From positions 55,721-119,720 of the forward strand of contig NZ_JMPP01000021.1 in the NCBI RefSeq assembly GCF_000735435.1: 64,000 nt of DNA, written 5' to 3'. This DNA is from Klebsiella planticola ATCC 33531. GTDB lineage: Bacteria > Pseudomonadota > Gammaproteobacteria > Enterobacterales > Enterobacteriaceae. Below are positions 1 through 9,229 of this stretch, piece by piece. Positions within the stretch are counted from its first letter, which is position 1; each line of letters begins with the position of its first letter. The notes under the pieces were generated by a model. That model had not been told where the DNA came from, ran no database searches, and was given only the letters and a program-made list of their open reading frames with translations. Both the position numbers and the translations under genes were made by a program.

Positions 1-66
1 CAGAGAAGCCAGCCACAGCATGCCGATAACGCCCCAGGAGAGATGACGGGAAAAGGGCTCATGCAT
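1..66 (-). CDS. 5' end of a probable iron-siderophore ABC permease (partial)
   Basis: An ATG at 64-66 opens a minus-strand frame running off the left edge; only about 22 codons are visible (it begins MHEPFSRHLSWGVIGML). The hydrophobic start and its position 8 bases inside the 3' end of the FhuD-like gene suggest the FecCD/FhuB-type inner-membrane permease that normally completes such a system. The permease call is inferred from context, because too little protein is visible to show family motifs. Confidence 0.5.
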   Translation of the reverse strand, partial: MHEPFSRHLSWGVIGMLWLASL

Positions 67-916
67 CGCGCCACCCCGCCATCAGCTGGCTGAAAATATC
101 GGCAAAACGCCCGGCGGTGATCAGTGCGCCGGCGTTGCTGATGGGCTGCTCAATCAGCGCGAGTGGATAGCGTGAGGTCAGCGGCAGGCTTCGCCACAGC
201 CGGCTTTGCTGCCAGTGCGCTACCGCCTCACGCTGATCCGCCGCGACCAGCAGGATCGGTCGGGCATCGAGGGTGGCGATACGGGTGAGCTCCACCAGGA
301 CGTTGCCTTCGGCGCCGCCGCTTGCACGCCAGGCGTTGCGCATCCCGCAGGCCGCCAGTACATCGCCCGGCAGACTACCGGCGGTATACAACCGCAGGTG
401 TAACGCATCCACCGGGGAAGCGAACAAGACCGGCTGAAGCAGTTTCTGCGCATAGCCGCGGGCACGGATAATGCGCTGGGACAGACCGGCGATCAGCGCG
501 GCCGCCTGGGGTTCACGTTTAAGTACGATACCCAGCTGTTGCGTGGCGCTAATAAAGGCGCTGAGGCCGTGGGCGGGCAGCGTCACGAGGGGGGCCACCT
601 GCGCCAGAGCCGGTTTTAACAGGGCGTGTTGGGGAGTGATCACAATTGTGTCCGGTTTCAACGCATAGAGCGTTTCCAGATTAGGTTGAAACAACAGGCC
701 TAAATCCTGCACCGTTGCCGGCAGAGTCGGAACGGAGATCAGTTTGCGATACCAGTCCGGCGCCGAAACCCCCGCTGGCGTAATGCCGAGAGCGAGGATC
801 ATTTCGGTCAGCCCCCAGTCCAGTACCGCCAGCCGCTGTGGCACAGGCGAACTGCTGGCCCACGACAGAGCGGGGGCCAGCAGGGCAGCAGTGAGCAACC
901 TGCGTCGTGACAGCAT
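59..916 (-). CDS. FhuD-like periplasmic iron-siderophore binding protein
   Basis: About 285 residues. It would capture a ferric hydroxamate-type siderophore in the periplasm and pass it to an inner-membrane ABC permease. The N-terminus SRRRLLTAALLAPAL is a twin-arginine signal like that of E. coli FhuD, and the mature part resembles FhuD (an LDWGLTEMILALGI segment, then a PNLETLYALKPD segment). I chose the ATG at 914-916, two bases after the receptor stop codon; a GTG at 923-925 overlapping that stop is the alternative. The gene is translationally coupled to the receptor upstream and the permease downstream. The substrate is not determinable. Confidence 0.85.
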   Translation of the reverse strand: MLSRRRLLTAALLAPALSWASSSPVPQRLAVLDWGLTEMILALGITPAGVSAPDWYRKLISVPTLPATVQDLGLLFQPNLETLYALKPDTIVITPQHALLKPALAQVAPLVTLPAHGLSAFISATQQLGIVLKREPQAAALIAGLSQRIIRARGYAQKLLQPVLFASPVDALHLRLYTAGSLPGDVLAACGMRNAWRASGGAEGNVLVELTRIATLDARPILLVAADQREAVAHWQQSRLWRSLPLTSRYPLALIEQPISNAGALITAGRFADIFSQLMAGWRDA

Positions 917-918
917 GG

Positions 919-3054
919 CTACCACTTGTAGTTCACGGTGGCAATCAGCTGGCGTTTCATCGCATATTCGCAGCCGTTATCCTGACACGAGGCGAGATAG
1001 GTTTTATCCGTCAGGTTGGCGGCGTTAAGCGCCACGCCCCATTCACGCCACTGGTAGCCAATTCGCGCGTCGTACACCGTCGCCGCCGGGACTTTCAGGC
1101 TGTTATCGCTGGTGGCATAGCTGCTGCCGATATAACGCACGCCGCCGCCCAGCGAGAAACCGTCGAGCGGGCCGCTCAGCGCATACTGGGTCCACAGTTT
1201 GGCGCTGTGACGGGAAATCCCCACCGGATGTTTGCCTTCCGTGCCGTCGTTAGCGCTGGTGACTTTCGGGTCGGTGAAGGCCCAGGATGCCAGTACCGAC
1301 CAGGCCGGGGTGAGGTTGATTTTGCCGTCCAGTTCGACGCCGCGAGAACGGATCTCACCGGTTTGCACGCTGAAGTTGGCATGATCCGGGTCCGGAGTGG
1401 CGACGTTGGTTTCACGCAGGTTAAACAGCGCAAGGGTAAACAGCGCATCGAGGCCAACCGGATCGTACTTCAGACCAATCTCCGACTGTTTACCTTCGGT
1501 GGGCTTAAAGGCGTGGCCGTAGAAATCGGTATTGCTGCTCGGCACGAACGACGTCGAATAGCTGATGTACGGCGCCAGTCCGTTGTCGAAGTGGTAGAGC
1601 AGCCCGGCGCGGCCGGTGGTGGCGTAATCGTTACGTTCGCTGCGGCTATCGGTAAGCAGATCGGTGCTTTTCGTTTTCGCCGCATCGTACCGCCCGGCGA
1701 GATTGACGATCCAGTTATTCCACTCCAGCTGATCCTGTAAATAGAACCCGGTTTGATCCAGAGTTGAGTGGGTATTGCTGGTGAAGGCCGGTTTTTCAAC
1801 CGGGGTGCTGTAGTCCGGATCGAGATAGTTGATCGGGCTGGCATCGCCGTAGCCGGCCTGGCTGCGTACCGAAGTGTGCATCCGGTCGATTCCCGCCAGC
1901 AGAACGTGAGCGATCGGGCCACTTTGCAGGTGAAACTCCGCCTGGTTGTCCACCGAAAAGTTGGACATGGTCTCTTTCAGGTTCATCGAATAGCGGTCTA
2001 TCAACGGCGCGTCGGCGTGCTCGCCCCACGGATAAACCATCAGATAGTTACCTGTACTGCTGATATAGCGCAGGTTCTGACGGAAGATGACCGTATCGTT
2101 AAAGTCATGGCGGAACTGATAGCCAATACTGCCCTGTTCACGCTCGTACTTATCAAAACCGGGCTGTCCGCCGTAGAAGCTGGTGGAGATCTGCCCGTTA
2201 GGGTTATGGGTCAGGGTGCCTGAGAGCGGCATCTGGTTGTAGAAGCCGCTGTCCGGGTCTTTGCGCAGCTGTGCAAGGAGGGTCAGGCTGGTTCGCTCGT
2301 TCGGCTGCCAGGTCAGCGAAGGGGCAATATCATAGTGCTGGTAGCGGGTGTGATCGACCTGGGTTTGCGTATCGAAAAAGGTCCCTGCGACGCGGCCCAG
2401 TAGCGTTTTGTCGGCGTTCAGCGGGCCGGTAATGTCGAAACCGGTGCCAAACAGGTTGTTATTGCCCGCGGTGACATAAACCTGACCGCCGGCGTCAGCC
2501 TGCGGGGTTTTGCTCACCATATTGACGATCCCACCCGGATTGGCCTGCCCGTAGAGCACCGATGCCGGCCCTTTGACTACCTCTATACGCGAGAGCAGGA
2601 ACGGATCCCACGCCGGGCGGCTCCACCAGGCTTCACGCGGCAGACGCAGGCCGTCGAGATATTCGTCGGCTTCGAATCCACGCACGATAATGGTGTCGAA
2701 ACGGGTATCCGGTCCGGCGTTTTCCGAGGCGACGCCGGAGACGTAGCGTAGTGCTTCCGGAATCGTCTTTGCCGCCTGCGCCTCAATTTGCGCCTGGGTG
2801 ATGACGGCAATACTTTGCGACGTCCGGCTAATCAACTGGCTGGATTTACTGCCCGCCGTCGCGCTGTGCGCAACGATGTTGCTCTCGTCATCCTGCCCCT
2901 GTGCACCGGCATCGGCGGTAACCACTATCGTCTGTTCTTTTGTGCTATCCTGCCCGTTATCCGCAGTGAACGCTTGCCCGCTGTATCCTGCGATGATCGT
3001 ACATGCCAGTACTTTCAACGGTTTATCCCTGAGAAACTTGCCAATCTGTCTCAT
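919..3054 (-). CDS. TonB-dependent ferric-siderophore receptor (FhuA/FoxA class)
   Basis: A 711-residue outer-membrane receptor: signal peptide, a TonB-box-like stretch near EQTIVVTA, a plug domain (SQSIAVITQAQI, then VVKGPASVLYGQANPGGIVN) and a long beta-barrel ending in an aromatic residue (NYKW). It imports a ferric siderophore using TonB energy. The frame extends to 3108, but that start would place the Fur box inside the coding region, so I prefer the ATG at 3052-3054. It is followed directly by the FhuD-like gene. The closest relatives I recognise are FoxA, FcuA and FhuA type receptors; the ligand is unknown. Confidence 0.9.
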   Translation of the reverse strand: MRQIGKFLRDKPLKVLACTIIAGYSGQAFTADNGQDSTKEQTIVVTADAGAQGQDDESNIVAHSATAGSKSSQLISRTSQSIAVITQAQIEAQAAKTIPEALRYVSGVASENAGPDTRFDTIIVRGFEADEYLDGLRLPREAWWSRPAWDPFLLSRIEVVKGPASVLYGQANPGGIVNMVSKTPQADAGGQVYVTAGNNNLFGTGFDITGPLNADKTLLGRVAGTFFDTQTQVDHTRYQHYDIAPSLTWQPNERTSLTLLAQLRKDPDSGFYNQMPLSGTLTHNPNGQISTSFYGGQPGFDKYEREQGSIGYQFRHDFNDTVIFRQNLRYISSTGNYLMVYPWGEHADAPLIDRYSMNLKETMSNFSVDNQAEFHLQSGPIAHVLLAGIDRMHTSVRSQAGYGDASPINYLDPDYSTPVEKPAFTSNTHSTLDQTGFYLQDQLEWNNWIVNLAGRYDAAKTKSTDLLTDSRSERNDYATTGRAGLLYHFDNGLAPYISYSTSFVPSSNTDFYGHAFKPTEGKQSEIGLKYDPVGLDALFTLALFNLRETNVATPDPDHANFSVQTGEIRSRGVELDGKINLTPAWSVLASWAFTDPKVTSANDGTEGKHPVGISRHSAKLWTQYALSGPLDGFSLGGGVRYIGSSYATSDNSLKVPAATVYDARIGYQWREWGVALNAANLTDKTYLASCQDNGCEYAMKRQLIATVNYKW

Positions 3055-3083
3055 AGCATTTCCGACTGTTATTAGAATTGGAT

Positions 3084-3102
3084 GGAAATGATAATTATTC
3101 AA
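3084..3102 (-). promoter_or_regulatory. Fur box upstream of the siderophore receptor
   Basis: The 19-base site centred on ATGATAATTATTC matches the Fur consensus at about 13 of 19 positions by eye. It lies about 30 bases upstream of the chosen receptor start. This predicts iron-repressed expression of the receptor, binding protein and permease operon. Confidence 0.75.
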
Positions 3103-3232
3103 CTTCAAAAGAGAAGCCTGTCCATGGCAGAATGGCGCGACTGGTCACCTGGATGTCGCCATTCGGACAAAAGTTGTCTCTAAACGCAGCAGTACGGATA
3201 AATGGTGAGAATCGGACAAAGGGCAGGTGAAG

Positions 3233-3985
3233 ATGACAATCCCGCACGCTATTGAAGGGCTACGCCAGCTGAAATATACCCCCGGCAGCGAAGAGCCGGT
3301 TCATCAGCATGAACAAGGGCAACTGATCTACCCGCTGCGCGGTGTGGCAAAAATTGTGACTCCGCAGCATATCTGGCTGCTGTCGCCCGGTCGTGCCATC
3401 TGGCTGCCCGGCGGTTTGTCGCACGGCCTGCAGGCGATTGATCACGTCGTGACGCAAAATCTCTATTTAACCCCTCAGGCCTCGCGTCAGTTTGGCCTCC
3501 AGTGCCGTGGACTGGCCGCTACCCCGCTACTGCATACCCTGATTGCAGCAGGTCTGGAAGAGACCGTGTCGACGGAACGTCAGGCGCTGATTCTGGCGTT
3601 GTTGAGCGACGAGCTGGCCCGCTTGCCTGCCAGCATGCTGTGCCATGTCATTCTCCCCAGCGACCGGCGCGTGCGCCAGGTGTGCGATACTCTTTGCCGC
3701 GAGCTGGACCATGCGGCCACGCTGGCGTGGTGGGGGCAAAAAGTGGGGGCCAGCGAGCGCACGCTGGCGCGGTTGTTCCGCGAAGAGACCCATCTCAGTT
3801 TCTCAGAATGGCGTCAGCAGATTCGTCTGCTGGAGGCGGTATGCAATCTCGCGCGCGGCGTGACGGTGAGCAAACTGGCTCATGAACTGGGGTACGCTAG
3901 CGCCAGCGCGTTTATCGCGATGTTCCGTAAAAAGCTTGGCGTGTCGCCGCAGCGCTACATTCTGGCCACCGGCGGCCGGGAGTAA
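3233..3985 (+). CDS. AraC-family regulator with N-terminal cupin domain
   Basis: About 250 residues. The N-terminal 120 residues form an AraC-type cupin (VHQHEQGQLIYPLRGVAKIV), followed by two C-terminal helix-turn-helix motifs (WGQKVGASERTLARLFREE; VSKLAHELGYASASAFIAMFRK). This NimR-like architecture often controls a neighbouring transport gene. It is divergent from the siderophore receptor, so it may regulate that operon, though this is only context. A GTG two codons upstream (3227) is an alternative start; the AGGTGA and GGG runs before the ATG do not settle the choice. Confidence 0.85.
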   Translation: MTIPHAIEGLRQLKYTPGSEEPVHQHEQGQLIYPLRGVAKIVTPQHIWLLSPGRAIWLPGGLSHGLQAIDHVVTQNLYLTPQASRQFGLQCRGLAATPLLHTLIAAGLEETVSTERQALILALLSDELARLPASMLCHVILPSDRRVRQVCDTLCRELDHAATLAWWGQKVGASERTLARLFREETHLSFSEWRQQIRLLEAVCNLARGVTVSKLAHELGYASASAFIAMFRKKLGVSPQRYILATGGRE

Positions 3986-4012
3986 GCGCCTGATTTTTCC
4001 GCCCTCCAGCCT

Positions 4013-4915
4013 TTAGCCTTTTCGCCCCTTTGCACGAGTGCGGATGGTATCCCGCATCGCGCGAATTAAGGTCTCTTTGCTGCGTCCGCGACGAAAAATC
4101 AGTGAGAAGGGAGCCTGGTAACCATATTCTGTCGGCAGCAGGGCGCGCAGCTTTTGCGCTTGTACCCACGGCAGCGCATAGTGCTCCGGCAGATAGCCGA
4201 TATATTTGCCGGACAAGATGAGCATCAGCTGGGCCTCCATACTTTCGGCGCTGGCTTCGCTCTGCTTAAAGCCTTTACGCCCCAAATCACTGCTGCTCCA
4301 GTAGCTGCGGGTGACCATCCGCATCGGCGAAATCAGCGCTTCCGTCAGATGCTTAACGGTAAAGAGCGGGTGCTTATCACCGCAGTAGAGCCAGTTTTGC
4401 TCGCGATAGAGCGGATGAGAAATCACGCTGTTGGCCTGAAGTGAGAAGGTCCCGACGGCGAGATCCAGTTCGTTATTCAATACGCCCTGTAAAAGCGCAT
4501 TCGGACTTCTGACCTGCAGGTTTATCTGTACCCGCGGGAAGCGTTCGCTGAAGGTCGCAATAATATCGCTCATGGGCAGCATCGGATCGGTAATCGTGGA
4601 ATCGATGACGCCAAGATTAAAGATCCCGGTTTGTTCACCCCGCAGGGAGGCCGTATTGCGTTCGAAATCCTCCAGCGAATTCAGCAAATCGATGCTTTGC
4701 TGAAGGACGGTCTCCCCTTTTTCCGTTAGCGAAAATCCGCCTCTGCCACGGCGGCACAGAATGATTCCCAGCTTCTCTTCGAGCTCACTCATGTAGTTGC
4801 TGATGGCCGAAACCGTCAGGTTAAGCTCCTGCTGGGCGTTGGCGTAGCCCTGATATTTGGCGACGGTGATAAAAACGTGTAACAGGCGCAGATTGGGAAA
4901 TTTGCCCACTGACAT
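4013..4915 (-). CDS. LysR-type regulator, probable activator of the divergent ureohydrolase gene
   Basis: 300 residues: winged HTH at the N-terminus (AQQELNLTVSAISNYMSELEEKLG) and a periplasmic-binding-like effector domain. The ATG at 4913-4915 has a GGAG nine bases upstream; a GTG five codons earlier is possible. It is transcribed away from the ureohydrolase gene at 5051, the classic LysR arrangement. It is clearly paralogous to the LysR protein at 17505-18416: both have a CxRGRGGFxLTEKG segment after the HTH and a KYIGYLPEHYAxPW segment near the C-terminus. The two pairs probably respond to related ligands. Confidence 0.88.
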   Translation of the reverse strand: MSVGKFPNLRLLHVFITVAKYQGYANAQQELNLTVSAISNYMSELEEKLGIILCRRGRGGFSLTEKGETVLQQSIDLLNSLEDFERNTASLRGEQTGIFNLGVIDSTITDPMLPMSDIIATFSERFPRVQINLQVRSPNALLQGVLNNELDLAVGTFSLQANSVISHPLYREQNWLYCGDKHPLFTVKHLTEALISPMRMVTRSYWSSSDLGRKGFKQSEASAESMEAQLMLILSGKYIGYLPEHYALPWVQAQKLRALLPTEYGYQAPFSLIFRRGRSKETLIRAMRDTIRTRAKGRKG

Positions 4916-5050
4916 AGGGGAATACTCCACTGTAAGTCCCGGGTTTTGTTTTTATTTTTCTAAACTAATTTTTTGGCTTTGACTATTTTTTCTCTGTACT
5001 ACCTTCCGCAGTATCTCTTTATCGCCCCGATAAGCCATGGAGAAACTGCA

Positions 5051-6022
5051 ATGACATCCGCAACTGAACATGAGTTCCCGCAGCCGCAGGATGGTGAAAT
5101 TCCGCGCTTTAGCGGATTACCGACCTTTTTCCGTCTTCCTTTTGCCCCGCAGACCAGCGAACTGGATATCAGTGTGGTGGGGGTGCCGTGGGATGGCGGA
5201 ACCACTAACCGTGCCGGCACGCGCCACGGGCCGCGCGAACTGCGCAATGCCTCCAGCCTGGTGCGGCGGATCCATCCGGTGACCCGCCGCTCTCCCTACG
5301 ATTATGCGCGGGTGGGCGATCTGGGCGATGTGCGGATTAATCCCGTGGATCTGCAGGATAGCCTGGCGCGCATTGAGGCCTGGTATCACGCCCTTAATCA
5401 GCAGCAGGTGATGCCGTTAACCGCGGGGGGCGATCATCTCACCACCTTGCCGATTCTGCGGGCGCTGGGAAGGAATAAGCCGCTGGGCATGATCCATTTT
5501 GATGCCCATTCGGACACCAACGACAGCTATTTTGGCGGTGAGCGCTTTACCCACGGCACCCCGTTTCGCCGCGCGGTGGAAGAGGGGGTTCTCGACCCGA
5601 AACGCACGGTGCAAATCGGTATTCGCGGCGCGCTATTCTCCGCGGATGAACACCGCTGGGCGGAGGAAAACGGCATCACGATTATCCGTATGGAGCAGGT
5701 CAATGAGCAGGGCATCGAACGGGTGATGCAGCGGGCGCGGGAGATTGTCGGCGACCAGTCCACCTACATCAGCTTTGATATCGACGTGCTGGATCCGGTC
5801 TATGCCCCCGGCACCGGAACGCCGGAAATTGGCGGTATGACCACCTTGCAGGCGCAGCATTGTCTCCGCCAGCTTGCCGGGTTGAACCTGATTGGTGCCG
5901 ACCTGGTGGAGGTGTCGCCGCCGTTTGACCAGGGCAATCTCACCAGCCTGACCGGCGCGACCCTGATGTTCGAACTGCTTTGCCAGCTTGCCGATGCTCA
6001 TCATCGGCGCATTTCAGCTTAA
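5051..6022 (+). CDS. Ureohydrolase (agmatinase/guanidinobutyrase-type), copy 1
   Basis: 323 residues of the arginase/agmatinase superfamily, which hydrolyse a guanidino group to urea and an amine with a binuclear Mn centre. All metal-ligand motifs are present: GGDH, FDAHSDTND and SFDIDVLDP. The ATG at 5051 has a GGAGAAA sequence 5-11 bases upstream; the open frame extends further back to 4973 without a better site. Substrate cannot be read from sequence, and the family includes agmatinase, guanidinobutyrase, guanidinopropionase and guanidine hydrolase. It is followed 13 bases later by a periplasmic binding protein, which suggests an imported substrate. A paralogue lies at 16442-17392. Confidence 0.88.
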   Translation: MTSATEHEFPQPQDGEIPRFSGLPTFFRLPFAPQTSELDISVVGVPWDGGTTNRAGTRHGPRELRNASSLVRRIHPVTRRSPYDYARVGDLGDVRINPVDLQDSLARIEAWYHALNQQQVMPLTAGGDHLTTLPILRALGRNKPLGMIHFDAHSDTNDSYFGGERFTHGTPFRRAVEEGVLDPKRTVQIGIRGALFSADEHRWAEENGITIIRMEQVNEQGIERVMQRAREIVGDQSTYISFDIDVLDPVYAPGTGTPEIGGMTTLQAQHCLRQLAGLNLIGADLVEVSPPFDQGNLTSLTGATLMFELLCQLADAHHRRISA

Positions 6023-6035
6023 CCGGAGCCAACTG

Positions 6036-6854
6036 ATGAAAAAATCTCTCTCATTACGTTATCTTGCGACCTCGCTGGGACTGGCGTTGGGGCTGGCATC
6101 GGCGGCCCAGGCGGCCGATACCACTCTCTCGCCGGGAAAAATAAAAATAGCCATGGAGGTGGCCTATCCGCCATTTGAATCCTGGCAGGATGACGCCATC
6201 GTGGGTTTCGATGCCGAACTGGCGGCGCTGCTTAGCCAGAAAACAGGCTTAACGCTCCAGCTGGTGGATACGAAATTCAGCAGCCTGATCCTTGGCCTGA
6301 GCGGCGGGCGTCAGGATGCGGTGATCTCGGCGCTGTATATCACTGAGGAACGTACCCGTCAGGCGGATGCTATCCCGTACGCCAACACCGGGGCCTATAT
6401 TATGGTGCGCAGCGACAGTCCCGTTGCGCCGCAAACGGAACACGATCTCTGTGGGCTCACCGTCGGACTACAGCAGGGGACCTCATGGGTGAAAAAGCTG
6501 CAGGCGCTGTCGGCGGGCGAATGCCAGCAGCAGGGCAAAGGGGCTATCGAGATAAAAGAGTTCCCGACCTCGCCGGAGACGCTGCAGGCGCTGCTCTCCG
6601 GAAATATTCAGGCGCAGGTAGATATCGCTGGCGTGGTCAGCCTGTTTACCCAGCGTAGCAAAGGCCGCCTGAAGGTGAGTTCCCCGCAGACGATTTATCC
6701 GCAAACGCTGGGGATTTACGTTCGCAGAGGGAATACGGCGCTGGCGAAACAGCTGACTTCGGCATTGAAAACGCTGCGTGACAACGGGGAATATCATGCT
6801 TTGCTGCAGAAATATGCCGTCTACGGTATTACCGATAACGCGCCGCAGCCCTGA
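6036..6854 (+). CDS. Periplasmic amino-acid-type ABC binding protein, copy 1
   Basis: 272 residues, bacterial solute-binding protein family 3: Sec signal peptide ending near AAQA, then IKIAMEVAYPPFESW, QLVDTKFSSLILGL and GLQQGTSWVKKL. The ATG at 6036 follows a GGAG. It closely resembles the binding protein at 13680-14486, but no permease or ATPase gene lies beside it. It may therefore feed the fused transporter encoded at 12126-13646; this is inference. Confidence 0.88.
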   Translation: MKKSLSLRYLATSLGLALGLASAAQAADTTLSPGKIKIAMEVAYPPFESWQDDAIVGFDAELAALLSQKTGLTLQLVDTKFSSLILGLSGGRQDAVISALYITEERTRQADAIPYANTGAYIMVRSDSPVAPQTEHDLCGLTVGLQQGTSWVKKLQALSAGECQQQGKGAIEIKEFPTSPETLQALLSGNIQAQVDIAGVVSLFTQRSKGRLKVSSPQTIYPQTLGIYVRRGNTALAKQLTSALKTLRDNGEYHALLQKYAVYGITDNAPQP

Positions 6855-6992
6855 GATGAAAAGCGGAAATGTTGCGATAAACGAGCCATTTAATGAGATG
6901 TACGTCACGTTTTATGGCTGATTATCTCTCGAATGAAACTTAATTCTCAGAGTTATCAATTGATTAGTGTGTTTTTGCCATCCTTTGTGTAT

Positions 6993-7016
6993 TCAGTGTG
7001 TAAAATTACACACTGA
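6993..7016. promoter_or_regulatory. Perfect 10-bp-arm dyad upstream of the PTS operon
   Basis: TCAGTGTGTA and TACACACTGA are exact inverted arms around AAAT, about 60 bases before the IIB start codon. This looks like an operator for a dimeric repressor or activator. A further AGTGTGT half-site occurs just upstream near 6966. The cognate regulator is not evident; the HTH protein at 9230 is one candidate. The rest of the 6855-7077 gap shows nothing clear. Confidence 0.55.
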
Positions 7017-7077
7017 TCACAATTCCTCTCCCCTCCGCATGTTTTAATTCCCCTCACCAAAACAGAGAGGAATTCAT

Positions 7078-7359
7078 ATGAAACACATGATGATTTGCTG
7101 CGGCGCTGGCGTAGCCACCAGCACCGTAGCTTTAAATAAACTGCAGGACTTCCTGAAAAAAGAAAATATCCTCGATAAGGTTCGTATTTCACAAGGTACC
7201 GTCGCGGAAGCCAAAACCCGTGACGATGTCGATTTTATCGTCTCGACGTCGCCCGTTGCGCTGTCCGTTCCGGTCATTAACGCTCTGCCGCTATTAACCG
7301 GCATGGGTACCGATAAAGTGTTCAACAGCGTGAAAGAATTAATTCTCGCCGAGGGTTAA
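7078..7359 (+). CDS. PTS system galactitol-type EIIB component
   Basis: 93 residues. A short IIB domain with the phosphoryl-cysteine loop near the N-terminus (MICCGAGVATSTVA), typical of the GatB family. It transfers phosphate from IIA to the incoming sugar or polyol. GAGAGGAATTCAT gives a good ribosome site. First gene of a IIB-IIC-IIA operon. The sugar is unknown because no catabolic enzyme gene follows. Confidence 0.85.
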   Translation: MKHMMICCGAGVATSTVALNKLQDFLKKENILDKVRISQGTVAEAKTRDDVDFIVSTSPVALSVPVINALPLLTGMGTDKVFNSVKELILAEG

Positions 7360-7362
7360 GCC

Positions 7363-8727
7363 ATGTTTATTGTTGATTACATCGTGGGGTTAGGCGCGTC
7401 GGTAATGATGCCGCTGATATTTATGCTCCTCGGTTTATTATTACGACTGTCCCTCAGTAAAGCCCTGAAAGCGGGCTTAATGGTGGGGATCGGGTTTATC
7501 GGCTTAAGCATTACCGTGAATCTGATGATCGATTCTCTGACGCCCGTCAGCCACGCGCTGGTAGAGCGTTTCGGTCTGAATCTGAACGTGCTGGATGTGG
7601 GCTGGCCCGCAGCGGCGGCGGTGGCGATGGGAACGCGCGTCGGAGCGCTGGTGATTCCGGTGTGCGTGGCGATTAACGTGCTGATGCTGTACACCAAAAC
7701 CACCCGGGTGTTGAACGTTGATATCTGGAACCTGTGGCATCACGCGTTTACCGGCTCGCTGGTGACGATTATTACCGATAGCCTGTGGCTGGGGATATTT
7801 GCCGCCGGGATTAACTGCATTATTACGATGGTGATTGCCGACCGCACCAGCGGCGATGTCGAAAAATATTTAAATCTCCCGTCTATTTCGGTGCCACACG
7901 GTTTTTCCGCCTCATTTGTTCCGGCGGCATGGCTGGTGAATGCTATTGTCGACCGTATTCCGGTGGTGCGTGATATTAAAATTGATACTGAAGTGATTCA
8001 GCGGAGATTATCTATTCTCGGCGACCCGGCTTCTCTCGGGGCTATTATCGGCGCGCTGCTCGGCATTATTGCCGGAATTGAAGTAAAGGCTATTTTGCAA
8101 ACGGCGATTACCATGGCGGCGGTGATGACCATTATTCCACGGATGGCGAAGATGCTGATGGAAGGGGTCTATCCGATCAGCGAACGTATTCAGGAAATTG
8201 CTCAGTCGCGGGCCGGATCGTTTGGTAAAATCGCCATTGGTCTGGACTCTGCCGTCAGCGTCGGCCATCCGGTGACGCTGTCCGTTTCGATGCTGATGAT
8301 TCCGGTGATGCTGGTCCTCGCGGCAATCATTCCCGGCAACCAGTTCCTGCCTTTTGCGTCATTAACCGGTTTACCCTTCGCCTTTGTTCTGGTGACGGCG
8401 GTATGCCGCGGCGATATGTTCCGCACGCTGCTGACCGGACTGTTAACCCTGAGCCTGGCGCTGCTGATTGGTACCAACCTGGCGCCGATTGTCACCAGTA
8501 CCGCAGTCAGCACCGGCTTCTCGCTGCCGCAGGGCACCACCAGTATCAGTAGCGTGGATTATGCCGGGGCGATGTTGCCATGGGCGATTATCCAGAGTTT
8601 CCACCTCAAAGAGATTGGCGTCGGGATTCTGACCCTCTGTACCCTCGCGCTGGTGTTGTGGAACCGCCGCAAACTGGCACAGGAAAATGAACGGCCGACA
8701 GAGACGGCGACGGAGGCAGGAAAATGA
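7363..8727 (+). CDS. PTS system galactitol-type EIIC permease
   Basis: 454 residues, about the length of E. coli GatC, almost entirely hydrophobic with many membrane segments. Typical features are GLMVGIGFIGLSITVN near the N-terminus and a region ending in FAFVLVTAVCRGDMFR. It forms the membrane channel of the transporter. The start lies 3 bases after the IIB stop codon, and the end overlaps the IIA start by ATGA, so the genes are translationally coupled. Confidence 0.87.
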   Translation: MFIVDYIVGLGASVMMPLIFMLLGLLLRLSLSKALKAGLMVGIGFIGLSITVNLMIDSLTPVSHALVERFGLNLNVLDVGWPAAAAVAMGTRVGALVIPVCVAINVLMLYTKTTRVLNVDIWNLWHHAFTGSLVTIITDSLWLGIFAAGINCIITMVIADRTSGDVEKYLNLPSISVPHGFSASFVPAAWLVNAIVDRIPVVRDIKIDTEVIQRRLSILGDPASLGAIIGALLGIIAGIEVKAILQTAITMAAVMTIIPRMAKMLMEGVYPISERIQEIAQSRAGSFGKIAIGLDSAVSVGHPVTLSVSMLMIPVMLVLAAIIPGNQFLPFASLTGLPFAFVLVTAVCRGDMFRTLLTGLLTLSLALLIGTNLAPIVTSTAVSTGFSLPQGTTSISSVDYAGAMLPWAIIQSFHLKEIGVGILTLCTLALVLWNRRKLAQENERPTETATEAGK

Positions 8728-9179
8728 TGTTTAGCGCTCAGCGAGTACTGACGTTTAACGAGGCCGTGAGTCGGACGGCCTTACTGACCCGCCTTGCCCA
8801 AAGTCTGCTGGCGGATGGCCTGGTAAAACCGAGTTTCACCGACGGCGTGCTCGCTCGTGAGGAGGTCTACCCGACGGGGATCTTTATGGAGACCCACAGC
8901 GTTGCCATTCCGCATACCGAGTTTGAGCATGTTAACCACACCGGGTTTGCTATCGGTATCAATCGGGCCGGCGTAGCGTTCCAGCGTACCGATGAGCCGG
9001 AAGAGGCGGTGGTGCCGGAGATCGTGGTGATGATGGCCATTGATAAAACTTGCGAAAAAGTGGCAATTATTCAATCCTTATTCGCATTATTAGCCGATCG
9101 CGATCGCGTTAACGATATTGTTAAAATGACGCCAGAGGAGATTGCAAAAGTGTTCACCGATGCCGTCGTCACGCAGTAA
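8724..9179 (+). CDS. PTS system galactitol-type EIIA component
   Basis: 151 residues of the fructose/mannitol-type IIA fold. The phosphoryl-histidine lies in ETHSVAIPHTE. It passes phosphate from HPr to the IIB cysteine. The start ATG overlaps the IIC stop codon. IIA comes last here, unlike the gatA-gatB-gatC order of E. coli, so this is a related but different system. Confidence 0.85.
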   Translation: MMFSAQRVLTFNEAVSRTALLTRLAQSLLADGLVKPSFTDGVLAREEVYPTGIFMETHSVAIPHTEFEHVNHTGFAIGINRAGVAFQRTDEPEEAVVPEIVVMMAIDKTCEKVAIIQSLFALLADRDRVNDIVKMTPEEIAKVFTDAVVTQ

Positions 9180-9229
9180 GATAAAATGATGGGCGCCAGA
9201 CGGTGAGGCCGGAAGCGGAGAGGGGCAAG

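Noticed and set aside
3055..3108. Longer start for the siderophore receptor
   Set aside because: It would put the Fur box inside the coding sequence and precede the real signal peptide.
4916..5050. Possible guanidine riboswitch upstream of the first ureohydrolase
   Set aside because: No conserved ykkC-type (guanidine-I to III) stems were visible in the T-rich leader; a covariance search with Infernal would be decisive.
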